Assembly (NCBI GenBank): GCA_905182985.1
Contig: CAJJDN010000067.1
Coordinates: forward strand, 153,304 to 217,303
Source: Paramecium sonneborni
Lineage: Eukaryota > Ciliophora > Oligohymenophorea > Peniculida > Parameciidae
DNA length: 64,000 bases
Reading direction: 5' to 3'
Shown here: positions 51,002 to 63,754 of the stretch, piece by piece
Layout of the letters: each line of letters begins with the position of its first letter
Numbering within the stretch: position 1 is the first letter of the stretch
The notes under the pieces: model-generated
Databases searched by the model: none
The model's input: only the letters and a program-made list of their open reading frames with translations
Told to the model about the DNA's origin: nothing
Translations under genes and position numbers: made by a program

Positions 51002-54000
51002 TCATTAAAATTTGATGTATTCCTTTTTTCTACACTATTTTCGGTTCAATTAAGATTAAAACAAATTTGATTAAATGTATTTGATAATATTCGTAGATGA
51101 TCTAATAAACTGCGAATATAATATACAATAGTAAAATACTAATTTAAAAATAAATAATTACATAATTCCAGTTAAGTCAAAGTAATCTGACATAGCTTAA
51201 ATAAATAGAGCACTTAAATAAATACTTTCATTTGTAAAGTAACTAAAACAAGTAAACAAACATGATTAAATATCTTAAGCATATTGTACAAAGAAATTTT
51301 AGTGAATCTATGAGTTGATAAATTAAGCATTATTTTTTGAATATTTTAAAGTTTGTCTTTCTGTATTATATTCTTATTAAACCATTTTTTTATAATTTTA
51401 CATTACTCCTCCTATGCCATCTTATGTAATAGGTAGATAAGAATCACTAGGTTTATAAGGTAATTTTATTTAAGATGTATTACAAAAAATTAAAAACCTT
51501 TAAAAATTCAAACATAAATCTTTTCTAAATGCATTTAATATTAAATTTTTCATTGTTTAATTAAAATAATCTGATACAACTAAGTCATCAAGAATTGTAT
51601 TAAACAGGTTTGTTGAATTGTCAACATATATCAAATATTATTCTATAGTTTCAGTTTAATTTATTAATTAGTATGGATTTGATGGGATTAGATGCTCAGT
51701 TTTTATTAATTCTCCAAGTAAGATTGAACTATCGAATAACTTCTTAAATTTTATGTAATTCATAGTCATCAATAAAGAATTCTTATAATTGTCATAGTAA
51801 AATGCTCTATAATAATATGCTCCAATCATTTCTGAACCATAACAAATTATAAATAAAAAAGGTATAAATAATCGAAGTTTAGAAGTAAATTTTATATTTT
51901 ATAATCTTTAAATTGTATGAGTATTTTTATTTTATTGAGGATTTTCATTCGATACTTAATCATTATTTATCAGATTTACCATAGATTTTAAAGATGAATT
52001 AGTGTTTGAACAAAATATTTTAGTTTATGAAATCTATGTTTTTATTGAATTAATTTCAATTATGGATAATAAAGTAAATATCTGATTTTTTAATTTGACT
52101 TATCCATAAATAAAAAATATAAGGGCTATTATGAATGTAACTGCAAAACATATCTAAATAATCTCTATCAAATAAAAATTAGTTTGAGAAAACTCTACCT
52201 TTAGTTTGAGATACTCAATCTCATCATCAATTACAATATCATGAAATTTAAAAATGGTCATAATATTTTATCTCAAAAATCCATTAGCTTTAAATATTGA
52301 ATAATCATGAGTTGAAATATTTGAATAATTTGTATTCTTTTATACTCTAACCATTTTCTCTCTAGTTATAGTATAAAATGAATAATAATCCATTTATGTA
52401 ATTATTTTATGATTATTTTTGTCATATTCAATTACATCAACCATTTCCATTCCTAAATCTCGGCTTCTTTTGCTAAGATTTAATGTATAATTAATATGTA
52501 TGCCTTTCCATAAGGTAAAAGCATAATTTAATTTTTATTGCCTTTAAAATTCAATATATTATGTTAGATTATATAATCCATTTGATGCACAATATCTATT
52601 CCATTATAAGAGAAATGTTCCTGCATAAGAAAATGTAAGAGCTTAAGGATTAATTAAAAAATTAATTGATGACTAATATGATTTTATTTCATTATATCCT
52701 TATTGCTTATTTATAAAAATAGTACAAACTACATAAATTGTTAGTATTATCATCAAAATTATTTACAATTTTAAATTTCTTGATATTTCCTTTTTCTCTA
52801 TTATTTATTCAACAATTGAATTACTTATTTAATCATCCATAACATTGCTCTTTTTTATTGATTTTGTTTCTAATTTTAAACTTTGATCCTAATCTTCCAA
52901 ATGATTCTAAAAATCAGAAAAATGTAGTATAAAATAATAATAATCAAAATTATCCAATTCAATATATTCTAATTCAAATTTATGAGATGACAAATTTTAT
53001 AATTAATTTAATTGCTGCTGAATTATTTCAAACTGCATGGAAAATCTTGGATTTAACAATTGTATTTTATTTTTCATTTTGTTTTAAGTTTCATTGAAAA
53101 TTAATTTTGGAGAGGTTGATTGCTTGACTTTATTTTACTGATGAGATTCTTCTTTGATATTGAAATTTATTCTCAACTATAGACAATCCTCATAGTTAAG
53201 GTTCTTTGCAAAATAAGATGAAAATTCAACCTAATTATATTATTAAAATGAAGTAAGCTAAAGAACTTAATATTCAATTTCTGGAATATAAAATTATACC
53301 ATTGCTTTTTCTAAAAAAACTTATTAAGTTATTTCTTAGGGATTATTTTCATCAAGATTCTATAACTCATTGAAGAGTAATTCTGAAATTCCAAAAATCT
53401 TTCCAAATTAATCAAATAATAGATAATTATTATTATCATCAATTTCGATTATATTATTAATTATTAAGTCATTATCTACAATTTCATGATAAAAAGAAAT
53501 TCTACAGGAAATAATAGAATTATTTTTTAATAAAAAAGTCTTTATCTAATATTTCTCTACAAATTCATTTTCTACATAATTATTTAATGATTATTGATAA
53601 TAACCTCTTAAAAATACTGGGAATAAATCTAAAATATTTTCTAAATACTAATCTTTAAAATATTCTTCTAAATATTTTGCTTTTGGATTTAAAATAATCC
53701 ATTTTTTTTTTAAATAACTTACTTTAATAAGAAAGATTTAATCTAAAATAAAAAGGTACAATTACTTTTTGATAATTTTAAATTGAAATTTCGATCCCAT
53801 CCTTATAATTCTTTAGCTTTATGTCCTATTTGTACTGCCTTGAATATTGTTTATATATACCTTTTAATAATCACCATAAAAAACATAATAATATTTTTAA
53901 ATTGTTTATATGGTGTTAAGATCACTGATATTTGAATTTTAAAGTGTCTATGTTTTCAAATTAATATTAGAATCAAGTTCCTTTTTTAATAATTTCATTT

Positions 54001-55359
54001 TTTAGCAAAATTTCAAAGTTTAGATTCTAATCATTTTGCTATAGTGTTATTCATTCAAATTAATCTTCATTAAGTTTTAATAAAAATTTAATTTAGCAAG
54101 ATTAGCTTATTCAATAATTTAGAAGTTAGTTTCTTATTATTCGAAAATTTGAATTAGCCATTTATTCTCTTGTGATAAATTTTTAGATTTTTACTAACAT
54201 TGTTGCTAAATTATATAAATATTAGCTTTCACAAAAACGAGATCAAAAAATGATATTTTTGATTAATTTTATTGCAATAATAGAAAATACAATTTATATA
54301 AATTCTATTCAAAATATTTTTCTATCATGACCCTATCCTAAATCTTAATTTAATCAGAATTATTTTTTTGTAAATATTTTTAATTTTATTAAATACATCT
54401 TGAAATCATTAAAACTTTCATAGTTTCATCTTTTTAGTAATAATTTACAATTTACGAAATCAAAAATTTTAATTAAGTTTAATTTTTAGCATCACTCAAT
54501 TTATTTGTCTCAAGTCTATTTTTTAAAGATAGTATAACATTTAATGTAAGCAAATAAACTAAAAATATTTCATTCCAACTAAATTTCGTTAATCCGGCTA
54601 ATCCAATTACAAAAAGGAATATTCTTAATTTTAAAATAAAATGACTATTCAATTCAGTATTATTTAGTTATATTACAGTTATCCAAAAAGACTCTATGAG
54701 TAAAATAGAATATTATAATTCAATAATTGTCGATTTAATCTTTAATATACATAAAATAATTCGAAAGAGGAATATGATAAGTTCATCCATCTATCTTGAA
54801 AAACTACCATCTATTTACATAAAATTTGTTTAGCAGTTAAACTATATATACATTACACTCAATAAAATAGTTAAAAAGAACAAAATTAAATGACCATATT
54901 GATCCTATTTAAAAATAGCATATAGGGAGTTTAAAATTATAGGCATAGACTACACATAATAAATGGTTTAAATAAAAAAGGAACTAATAAATTAATGAAT
55001 TGAAATTTTCATTTTGATGACAATTTTAGTAATAGCTATATGAAAAAAAATGCTTAAAATAATGATGTAAGCAAAAATCAAATAGTTACTGTTTCCAAAA
55101 TATATTAAAATATTTATTCTATATTTGCTGAGCATTTGTTAAATGAAGCTAATATAATTAGAAATATTTACACATTCTAACCATTAATTAATTAAACAAC
55201 TTGTATGGTATTAATTATAAAAAGAAATCGAAACCATAAAATGGTCTTTAAAGTAATGTCAAAGGTTTCTCGCAACAGTAAAAATTAAAAATATGCAAGA
55301 TAATCTCTGGTTGCTTACTGTATTCTTTTTGAAAGAGATATTTTATTTTTTTTATTCAT
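51002..55359 (-). CDS. TmcB-like multi-pass membrane protein with PAS domain
   Basis: About 1,429 residues. Introns: 55149-55171, 53839-53860 (ends AAG) and 53743-53765. Tandem with and similar to the gene at 45803-50809, 192 bp away. N-terminal membrane block (FLFIINTIQVV, then AYIIILSIFFHIAI), long helical region, PAS-like signature YLLFDQFGKIFGIS, polar stretch, and C-terminal membrane helices (IILMIILTIYVVCTIFI; EIIQICFAVTFIIALIFFIYG; LRLFIPFLFIICYGSEMIGA). The last ~40 residues are uncertain: two intron-like segments of 25 and 28 nt near the end would give a different C-terminus, ending at 50982 instead. Role as for its paralogues. Confidence 0.68.
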
Positions 55360-55713
55360 CTAAAAATATAAATAACTAAATCACAGTTAATAATAATAAT
55401 AGAAATTAATAAAAATCATCGATGGAAATGAAACATTGTAATAAAATTAAATAAATTGGCAAGTGTATACACTTAATTTTATAATTATTTAATCATGAGT
55501 GTCTATATTAAAATAGTTTGAAAAAAACATTGATGAATAATAAAATATTATTACTGATTAAAATGAAATGAGTTAATGACAATATAATAAAGTAAAGCTC
55601 GATTTTGATTTTGTATAGTAAATATTTAATGAGAATTTAATGTATTTAATATATATTGTAAATATAAAATTTATATTATTGAGCGGTTGAATTGCCTTTA
55701 AAAAATAAAATTA
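55360..55713. promoter_or_regulatory. divergent intergenic region
   Basis: 354 bp between the start of a minus-strand PAS membrane protein and the start of the cyclin gene. It is AT-rich with no recognisable motif; promoters of both genes are expected here. Confidence 0.4.
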
Positions 55714-56837
55714 ATGAAATCAAAGCAATCATCTTCTAGTGTTGTTAGTGAATTAGTTTCTGATGTTAGTTCTGGAGTATCATTAAGATCAGGAAAATTA
55801 CCAACAGTCACAAAATTAGAAGAGTTAGCTTCTGCAATAGAATAAAAGTCATCAGAGTCAGAGAATATAAATGAAATAGAAAATCCTGAAGAAATTCATT
55901 GTGTTTTAGAATTTAAATTAGATTTAAGTATGATTATATAGAAGAATGGAAAGACAGAGGAATTTTATAATTTAGTTCTATAAAATTATTTGGTGAAATA
56001 AAAAAAACCATAAGAATACTTATCAAAAGATGATAAGGGTTTTGATGATGAAGAGAGAATTAGGTTTTTAAATTGGTTAATTGAGATAACATATGCATAT
56101 TAGATGAATTATTCAACATTCTTTATAGTTTGTTCTATTTTAGATGAATATTAAAATAAAACTTAAAAGTAAAATTGATATTTAAGAATAATAGTATATC
56201 AAGAGATAATCTCCATTTAACTGGTGTGAGTTGTATATATTTGGCATCAAAATTCAACGATGTAATACCATTAAGATTAGATTAGGCAATAGATATATCT
56301 CATAATAGATTAGGTCGAAGTAAGATTTTGAAAAAAGAATTAGAAATTTTTGAATGTTTGGATCATTAACTTAATTTTTCTAATGGTTTTTTATTTTTAA
56401 CCTTATTATTAAGACTCTATTTAAGCAAGATTAAAGATAAAGATAATGATATCATTGAGATAGCTTATTTTACATTAAAATTATGTTGTTTTGATTATGA
56501 ACTTTAGAGTAAATATTATTAAAGTGAAATATCAGCTGGTTGTTTATCGTATGCAGTAATGTTAGTAAATTCTAATAATTAAGGAAGAGTTAGTGGACAT
56601 ATAACTACATCATTAGTAAAAATCCATTATTAGCTTAATTAGTTAAATTTATTAAAAATAACAAATGTTGTTAAAGATGAATAAATAGTAATTGTTGGTG
56701 AACATATTGAAGGATTAATAGACAAATATTTCACTGATAATTAATTTAGAGGGAAAATTTAAAAATTGATAGAGTATAACTAAACATAAACTGAGTTGTT
56801 GAAATCTTATCTTGAAATTAGGAACTAAGATCCATGA
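55714..56837 (+). CDS. cyclin
   Basis: 365 residues with one 26-nt intron at 56169-56194. Cyclins bind and activate cyclin-dependent kinases. The first ~100 residues are Ser/Glu-rich and probably disordered. The cyclin box starts near residue 112 with ERIRFLNWLIEITYAYQM, then FFIVCSILDEYQNK, and after the intron ISRDNLHLTGVSCIYLASKF, followed by a second, weaker cyclin fold from LEIFECLDHQLNFSNGF. It looks like an A/B-type cyclin by layout, but I cannot assign a subtype; I see no clear destruction box. Its stop is 52 bp before the next gene. Confidence 0.82.
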
Positions 56838-56889
56838 AAAAAAAAAGAGTATTATTTCAATTATTACTAATTTTTAATAATATAAAATA

Positions 56890-59800
56890 ATGATAAATCG
56901 AGACACTGGATTCTAAGATTTGGAAAGTGGAATTCAGAGCAATAATATCTCTTCTAGACATTTAGTTGATATCGATTAAAATAGTGCTATTGGAGGTTAA
57001 TAGTTAGATCCAACACTTGAATTTTCGTAATTGTAGTAATTAGAAGCTTTACGAATGAAAAGAGATATATTTGATAATAATCACAAACATGCTATTAATT
57101 TGGGTCACAAGGCTGATGTGAATGAAGAAGATTGTCTTATTAGTAATTTAAGGTATTTAGATTTGATATTAAAGTGGTAAAAGGAGTGAACTTCAAGGTT
57201 CAATAAGTTCTATTAGTTGTAATTTAAAAAAATAAAAACCTATAACAATAAAGACTACCTAAAACAAATCTAATAAATCTATTTAAAATACATAAAAGTT
57301 AGATTAAGATGATTTAGTAATCTCTCCTCCACTTTAAATTAATGGAACAATCAATTTGGGATTGAAATCTGATGCTAAAATTGCAAAATATTAGACATTT
57401 GTATAATAGATGGAAGAATAATAAGAACTAAATGAAAAAACAAAAAGAGCTGAGGCTCATAGAGATACAATTAAATAGTAGTCGTTAATATTAAGAGGAA
57501 AAAGCAAAGAGATGAAAACTGGGTATAGATTTGATTGAATTATAGTCTAAATGAAGTATGGACATAAAAGGCTTTGATAATTATTAGATTGGTTTCTCGT
57601 TTTATTTAATAATTAAAAACAAAGACTGAAAGAATTAAATTTAGATTAATTACTAAAAGAATCTTTGAAGTAATATGTGATAATAGTGCAAATTTCGAAT
57701 ATATGTTAATAAATAGATTAATAAAATAAAAACCCAGTATTAGTTTGATAATTTTTTACTAAATATAAAATAAAGCTCTAAAGTTACTAAATTGGATTGA
57801 AGCAATATAAATTTTTTTAGGAAAATATGTGAAAGTAATAAAACCTGATAGTTTATTAAAAATTATTTGGGATATAATATTATTGCTCTTTATTGTAGTT
57901 AATATATTTTATATTCCAATATATATTAGTTTTGATGTGAAATCATAAGGTGCATTTGAATGGGTATTTGATTTATTACCTTCTTGGATATTTATAGCTG
58001 AAATATTGTTGAATTTTAACACTGCTTATTATGATAAAGGATTGATGCACGAAGATCGTAAATAGATAATAAAGCATTATGTTAAAGGGAATTTTTTTTG
58101 GGATTTAATAGTAATAATACCATTTTTGATCTCATAATTGGATATTCCATTTGTTAGATATACATTATTGTTAAGATTAACTAGATTATCACCATTAATG
58201 ACAAGCATAGAAGAAGTTTTAAATTTAGAAGTAAGATATTGATTATTATAAATAAGGATAATATATAGGTGATTTTGGATTTATTAAAATTAATATTTTT
58301 TCTATTATTAACAGGACATTTTTGTGGTTGTGCATGGCATTGGGTGGCAGTGATAGAATATGAAAATTATGGTTAAGAATTGACTTGGTTAACTAAATAT
58401 GCACCTGATGCAATGAATTATTATTGGTTTGATAGATACATAATTTCGTTGTATTGGAGTGTTATTACAACAGTTACAGTAGGATATGGTGATATCGTTC
58501 CAGTTACAACAGTAGAGAGAATATTTGTAATAATCGTTACTTTATTGATTTGTGGTGTTTTTGGTTATTGTCTATCAAATATAGGAAATATATTTAAATA
58601 GATATCAGATAAGAAGGCTGTTTACAAATAAAGAATAAGGGAAATAAATCAGCATATAAGAAAGAGAGGTTTGAGTTACAATTTATAATTAAAAGTATTG
58701 ATTAAATATCTATTTGTAATAGGTTAAAAAATATTTCGAATATTTCTTTAAGGTTAAATAAGAGGAGGATTAACATGCTGAATAATTTATTGAATAACTA
58801 ACAAAACATTTAAGAGAAGAAGTTTTGATTGATATTTATAGTAAAACATTAACCTAATCACGTTTCTTAAGAGATAATTTTAGTGTTGAAACTATTCATA
58901 GATTATGTTAAATAGTTAAAGAGACCAAACTTTATCCAGAATAGTTATTATTCTAGAGAAATGATTCACCAAAAGCACTTTGGTTTGTTTTATCTGGATC
59001 AGTTGAATATGTTGCTGATCATGAAAGTAATATTTTTATTAATTCTTTTTAGATGAAGATGAACATTTTTATACTGAAACTTTTCTTAAGAAAATTACAT
59101 AAGGGTATAAATATAAATTCTATGATAATTTTATAGAGCTGTTATAGGAGAACGAGAATTCATCTCATAAACACCTTATGAATACAATGCTAGAGCTACC
59201 AAATTTACATAGTTATTAGTAATAGAGTATTGATTCATATATTTATTTATTATTAGTTATCAGCAATTCTACCTTATTCTTTAAGAGAATAATGAGGAAT
59301 TCGAAAAGTATAGTATGGCTAAAGATAACTTAATATTTAATAGCAACTACAAAGCTTTTGGATAAATATGTGAAATATGTGGATGGACTCATAGATTTAT
59401 TTAGTAATTTAACATAATAAGATTCTAGATGTCCATTTGTATTTCTACAACCAAATAAAAATAAAATTGCAAGTTCTTTTGCTTCTACTAAAAATAACAA
59501 AAGATTAATCTTTCCTTATCGCACCTTACCTAAATCTAACTGGAAAAATAATCTACCTGATGTTTAAGAGGCAGCTTTGGGATATATTGTTTTAAATAAT
59601 ATCATACCAGAAAAGTAAAATTTAAGAATATAAAAGAGAAATAAATGATGCTTATCTAATTAATCTTGGATTTGAATTGAATGATAAAGAAGAGGATCCC
59701 TAAAAAATAATTCCAAATAAAAAGAATTCCTTATTCAAAGATTAGAAAATATTGTCATAATTCGAAAATAATTTATAATAACAACCTGCTCCATAACCTT

Positions 59801-60959
59801 CAATCTAGACTGTATTACCAATAGATTAAAAATCTTAAAATTAAACTGCAATCTTTCTCAAAGATGGTTAAAGAGCTAGTATGACAAATGTAATATATAT
59901 TTTTAATAGATTATTAGGAAAGTATAATAGATTGGGATTAGGGTAGCCAATTTAGAAAAAGTCTTAATAAAATTAAACTCTAAGGTTTAGATAGAGGCAA
60001 GACTATCCAATCTATAAAAGGCAAACTTCTTTAAAATAATAATGCAGCAGGTGATTTATTAGATGAATCATTAATTTAAGAAGAAGTTAAAATATAAAAT
60101 GCAAATGTGGGATCATAAAACTATATAAGCAAACTTAAAGTAGTAAAAACTAAGCATAGTAATAATCCAAATTCTATTGGAATTAGAAAGGTTTCGTGGT
60201 TAGAATTTGACCCCAATTAATATTCAGGTATATATTAATATTTAAAATTATAAGATAATAAACCTAATCATTTATTTAAACAAATTAGTAAGGGGAGTGA
60301 AACAAATTTCGATCAATCACCTCCTCCATCTAATTCATAAGAAATCGATATAAAATAAAGAATAGAGGCAAGGGAAAATAGTATAATATCTAAAAAAACC
60401 AATAAGTATATTTCTATATAAATTTTAAAGTGTTGATATAAACCGAAGGAAAAAGAGAAGAAAAACTACCTAAATATTATAATTTTTTTAAGGTTCAGAA
60501 GTTGATAATAAATCTACAAAAAAAGTTGATAAAAATGTTCTAAATAATGAAGCTTATAGTTCAAGTGTTTATACAGCTGGGGCTCCTAGTAATTCAGCTT
60601 TAATGGATTTCAATAATAAATATGAAAATAATGGGGATAATAATAGTGTTCATGTAGGACAATCTTTCGAAGGAATTTAAAAGAGAATACAAGATATTGT
60701 CAGAGTCCATTTTGAAATGGATATAGATATTGCTAAATCATCAAAAATCTATTTTCCTGACTTTAATCTTGATGTTGTTATATAAAGAATTACAGTTTAT
60801 TATGAAAAATTAAAAGAAAAAAAATAAGAGTTTGATATGAGAGACATGAAAAGAACTAAAACTAATTTTACTCTTTTGGATCGTATTAGATAAGCAAAGA
60901 ACACTACAATTAGGGGAAGTTTTATTGATAAAGATAAGTTCCTCTAAGATAATGATTGA
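56890..60959 (+). CDS. CNBD potassium channel with zinc knuckle, long form
   Basis: About 1,259 residues in 12 exons. Introns: 57153-57174, 57523-57545, 58231-58256, 58695-58722, 59027-59052, 59105-59136, 59227-59256, 59404-59428, 59615-59636, 59879-59909 and 60406-60430; a further stop-free 27-nt candidate lies near 60230. Layout: disordered N-terminus, S1-S6 with a charged S4 (RYTLLLRLTRL), pore TVGYGDIVP (~505), C-linker, CNBD with GAVIGEREFISQTPYEYNAR, then CEICGWTHRFIQCP (~764), a knuckle with one residue fewer before His and with an intron inside it. The last ~450 residues are Gln/Asn/Lys-rich. It resembles EAG/CNG-type K+ channels of ciliates more than the shorter paralogues do. Confidence 0.85.
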
Positions 60960-61078
60960 GCATATCATTGATATTAAATTATCACTTTTTACATTAATTT
61001 CATTTATAAATAATCATTCAAAAAGATTATTCTAAATATGAGTGATCTGATATTTTTTATTTGATTATCAAATTATAA

Positions 61079-63695
61079 ATGTATAGCTCTTGCAGATAAG
61101 ACATTAAATCTTCTAATTCAGATGGAAGAGAGACATTTTTGAATAAAAATGTTAAAAGTCTCTATGTTACTAAAAGCTCAAGATAAAGTAACTTAAAACA
61201 TAGAATGATCAGCTTCTTAACAAGACAAGCAACAAAGGATTTTTAATCAAAGCTAATCTATAAAAACCTAGCAACAAAAAATAAATATGTTAAACAATTT
61301 ATAGACAAATTGTTAGCTCGCAAATTCTTTCAAATTCATTTTAAAGATTATCATTATAGACTGTTGAATGAAAAATATTCTGCTATAATTTAAAAAGTAG
61401 ATAAGAATAGTTAATTAATAAAAAACCAATTAAGTAGCTTTTGTGGTCCTTTATATCATTGGCTTGCTAAGAAAATAAACAAACTTCCATTAATTTATCC
61501 TTAAAGTATCTATAAAACTATATGGGATGTTTTTGCAACAATTGCAAGACTTTACTTTTTATATATGATTCCAGTTGATATTTGTTGGACGGAGGAATAA
61601 TTATTATTTGGCAATTATTTTATAAGTACTTTGACAATGATAATTATTTTATTCATTGATCTTTTTATCAGTTTAAATACTGTATTTTATGAAGCAGGTA
61701 AAATTGTAACTAGCAGAGTTTAAATAATAAAAAATGTTTTATGGCAATCCTTTGGTATGGAATGGATATCAATTTTCATAGTTTTAATTTTACTTCTATA
61801 TTCAATATAGACAGATACAAAAGTAGATATAAATACAAATCCTTATTATCTTATTCTTTTACTATTTTTATCGCATTATAAAAATGTATAAAATAAAGGA
61901 AAATAATATGAAATGGCTTTACATTTTACAAGACAAACGTCATCAATTTTGTAATTATTCAAATTTATATTATTAATATTTTATGTAATCCATATATTTG
62001 GATGTTTATGGTTTTGGGTAAATTATTTATAAAATATAATAGGGAGGCCAATTTAGTGAACTTTATAGAGAAAATAGTTGGATGGATGATCGTAATTTAT
62101 TAGATAAGCCTTGGAATATTTAATATTTGCAATCATTTTATTATGCTTGTGTTACTATGTTTACAGTTGGGTATGGAGATATTACACCTAAAAGTGATGA
62201 AGAAAGAATAATAGCAATAATATTAATTATGGTTTCAAGTGTTTAGTTACCATATTCTATTAACACTGTTGGATAAGTAATTTCTGAGATTACTTCCTAA
62301 TCAGATATATAAAAAAAAAATATAAGAATTCTAAATACTTATTTACATAAAAAAAGGATTCCTAAAGCTTTCTAAGAATAAATAAGAGAATATTTAAAAT
62401 AATATTGGCTTTAATAATAGGAAGAAGAAACATTAGAAGAAAAAGCTATTATAAATTAATTATCAGAAAAACTATAAGAATAGTTAATGTGGCAGGTTAA
62501 TACACAAGTAATTCGAGAGATGCCTTTCTTTTCTTAATTTAGTAGACCATTTTAAAAAGCATTATCTAAAAGAATAAGTGTTGTTAATTTATTACCAGAG
62601 AATGAATTTCGTAAAGAATTAGATTAATTTGTATGTTATGTTGAAAAAGGTTAAATATCAGTTTGTACTGAAGGTTAAAATAAAATTCAAATCAAATAAA
62701 TTATGATTGGTCAAATTTTTGGTTTAAAAGGTTTTGTTTTAGGAGTTTCAGCTTAAGAAATTTATAAAAGTGTAGGCTTTACTAAATTATTAATGATTTG
62801 TAGATATGATTTCATGTAATTACTTAAAGAATTTCCAAGAGATTTTGAATTATATTGCAAGACAAGAGATGGTATATAATTTTCACAAAATATTTGGGAT
62901 GAATAATGTATGTCTTGTCAATCATTACAACATTCAATAATTAACTGTCCTATGTTGCATTACATACCTTAAAAAGAATTAATAATTAAAAGACATTAAT
63001 TTGATCATAAATAAACAAGAATTAAATTTTAAAGAAATAAGAGAATTTGTAATAACACTTTAGATCTAGAAACTTTGAAAAAGATTTAAAATGAATATTA
63101 CAAAAAATATCATTTTGATTTTTAAGAGAAACCACCAAATGAAAATAAAAGTTAAATTTAAATTCCAAAGATTATAATTTAGCATTCCTCACCACCTGCA
63201 CCTTCTCGCATAAATTCTTAATTTAATATTAATATTAATGATCCATTTGGTTTTAATTAAGTACAAGGTTTAAAACATTCAATTAGCATAATAGGAAGAC
63301 CTTAAAATTTAAATCAAATAGATTATGTGAGGTAAAATAATTAATAAATTATTAACTATGATCCTGAACAAGAAAATTTAATGAATGATGCAATCGAAGA
63401 TTAATTAAAATAAAGATATTAATAATTAAAAAGTTATAAAAATCTACCTCCAAAAGATAAGGAGGCAATTTCATTTTTGATTATGAAATATAAAAATTTC
63501 AAAAAATTCGAAAAAAAAGAATTAAGAAACTTTGAATAAAAGAAATCTTATACTGATTATTATCCGGAACATAATGATGAAAATATGATAGAAATTGCAA
63601 ACTTAGGAAAAAGAAATAACATTATTTCTAAATTAATGCCTTATTTGCTCTTTCCAAATGTATTTTTCTAAAGATTTTAAAAGAAGTTATATTGA
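61079..63695 (+). CDS. CNBD potassium channel with zinc knuckle
   Basis: 863 residues; one 25-nt intron at 62018-62042 after the S5 motif LWFW, at the position shared with the genes at 28417-31101 and 31199-34128. N-terminal ~150 residues basic, then S1 (FATIARLYFLYMIPVDICW) to S6, pore TVGYGDITP (~353), C-linker, CNBD-like fold (ISVCTEGQNKIQIKQIM), then CMSCQSLQHSIINCP (~602) and a Pro/Asn/Gln-rich tail. The S4 region (LLLFLSHYKNVQNKGKQ) lacks the regular Arg/Lys spacing of voltage sensors. The stop is 119 bp after the end of the preceding gene's stop to this start, same strand. Confidence 0.87.
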
Positions 63696-63710
63696 TATAT
63701 ATATATATAT
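63695..63710. repeat. short AT dinucleotide repeat
   Basis: Eight AT units directly after the potassium channel stop codon. It is too short to carry more meaning than a local low-complexity tract. Confidence 0.7.
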
Positions 63711-63754
63711 TAAAATAATATCAAATTTAAAATTAAGCATAGTAAATAGGAATA

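Noticed and set aside
53743..53765. Reading the PAS membrane protein at 51002-55359 through this site without an intron
   Set aside because: A 23-nt GTA..TAG segment restores the PAS-containing frame; without it the downstream sequence drifts into A/T-run peptides and meets TGA.
63695..63710. AT repeat as a possible telomere-addition or IES remnant
   Set aside because: Paramecium telomeric repeats are G-rich (mixed GGGGTT/GGGTTT) and IES junctions leave a single TA; a short AT run downstream of a gene is ordinary in this base composition.
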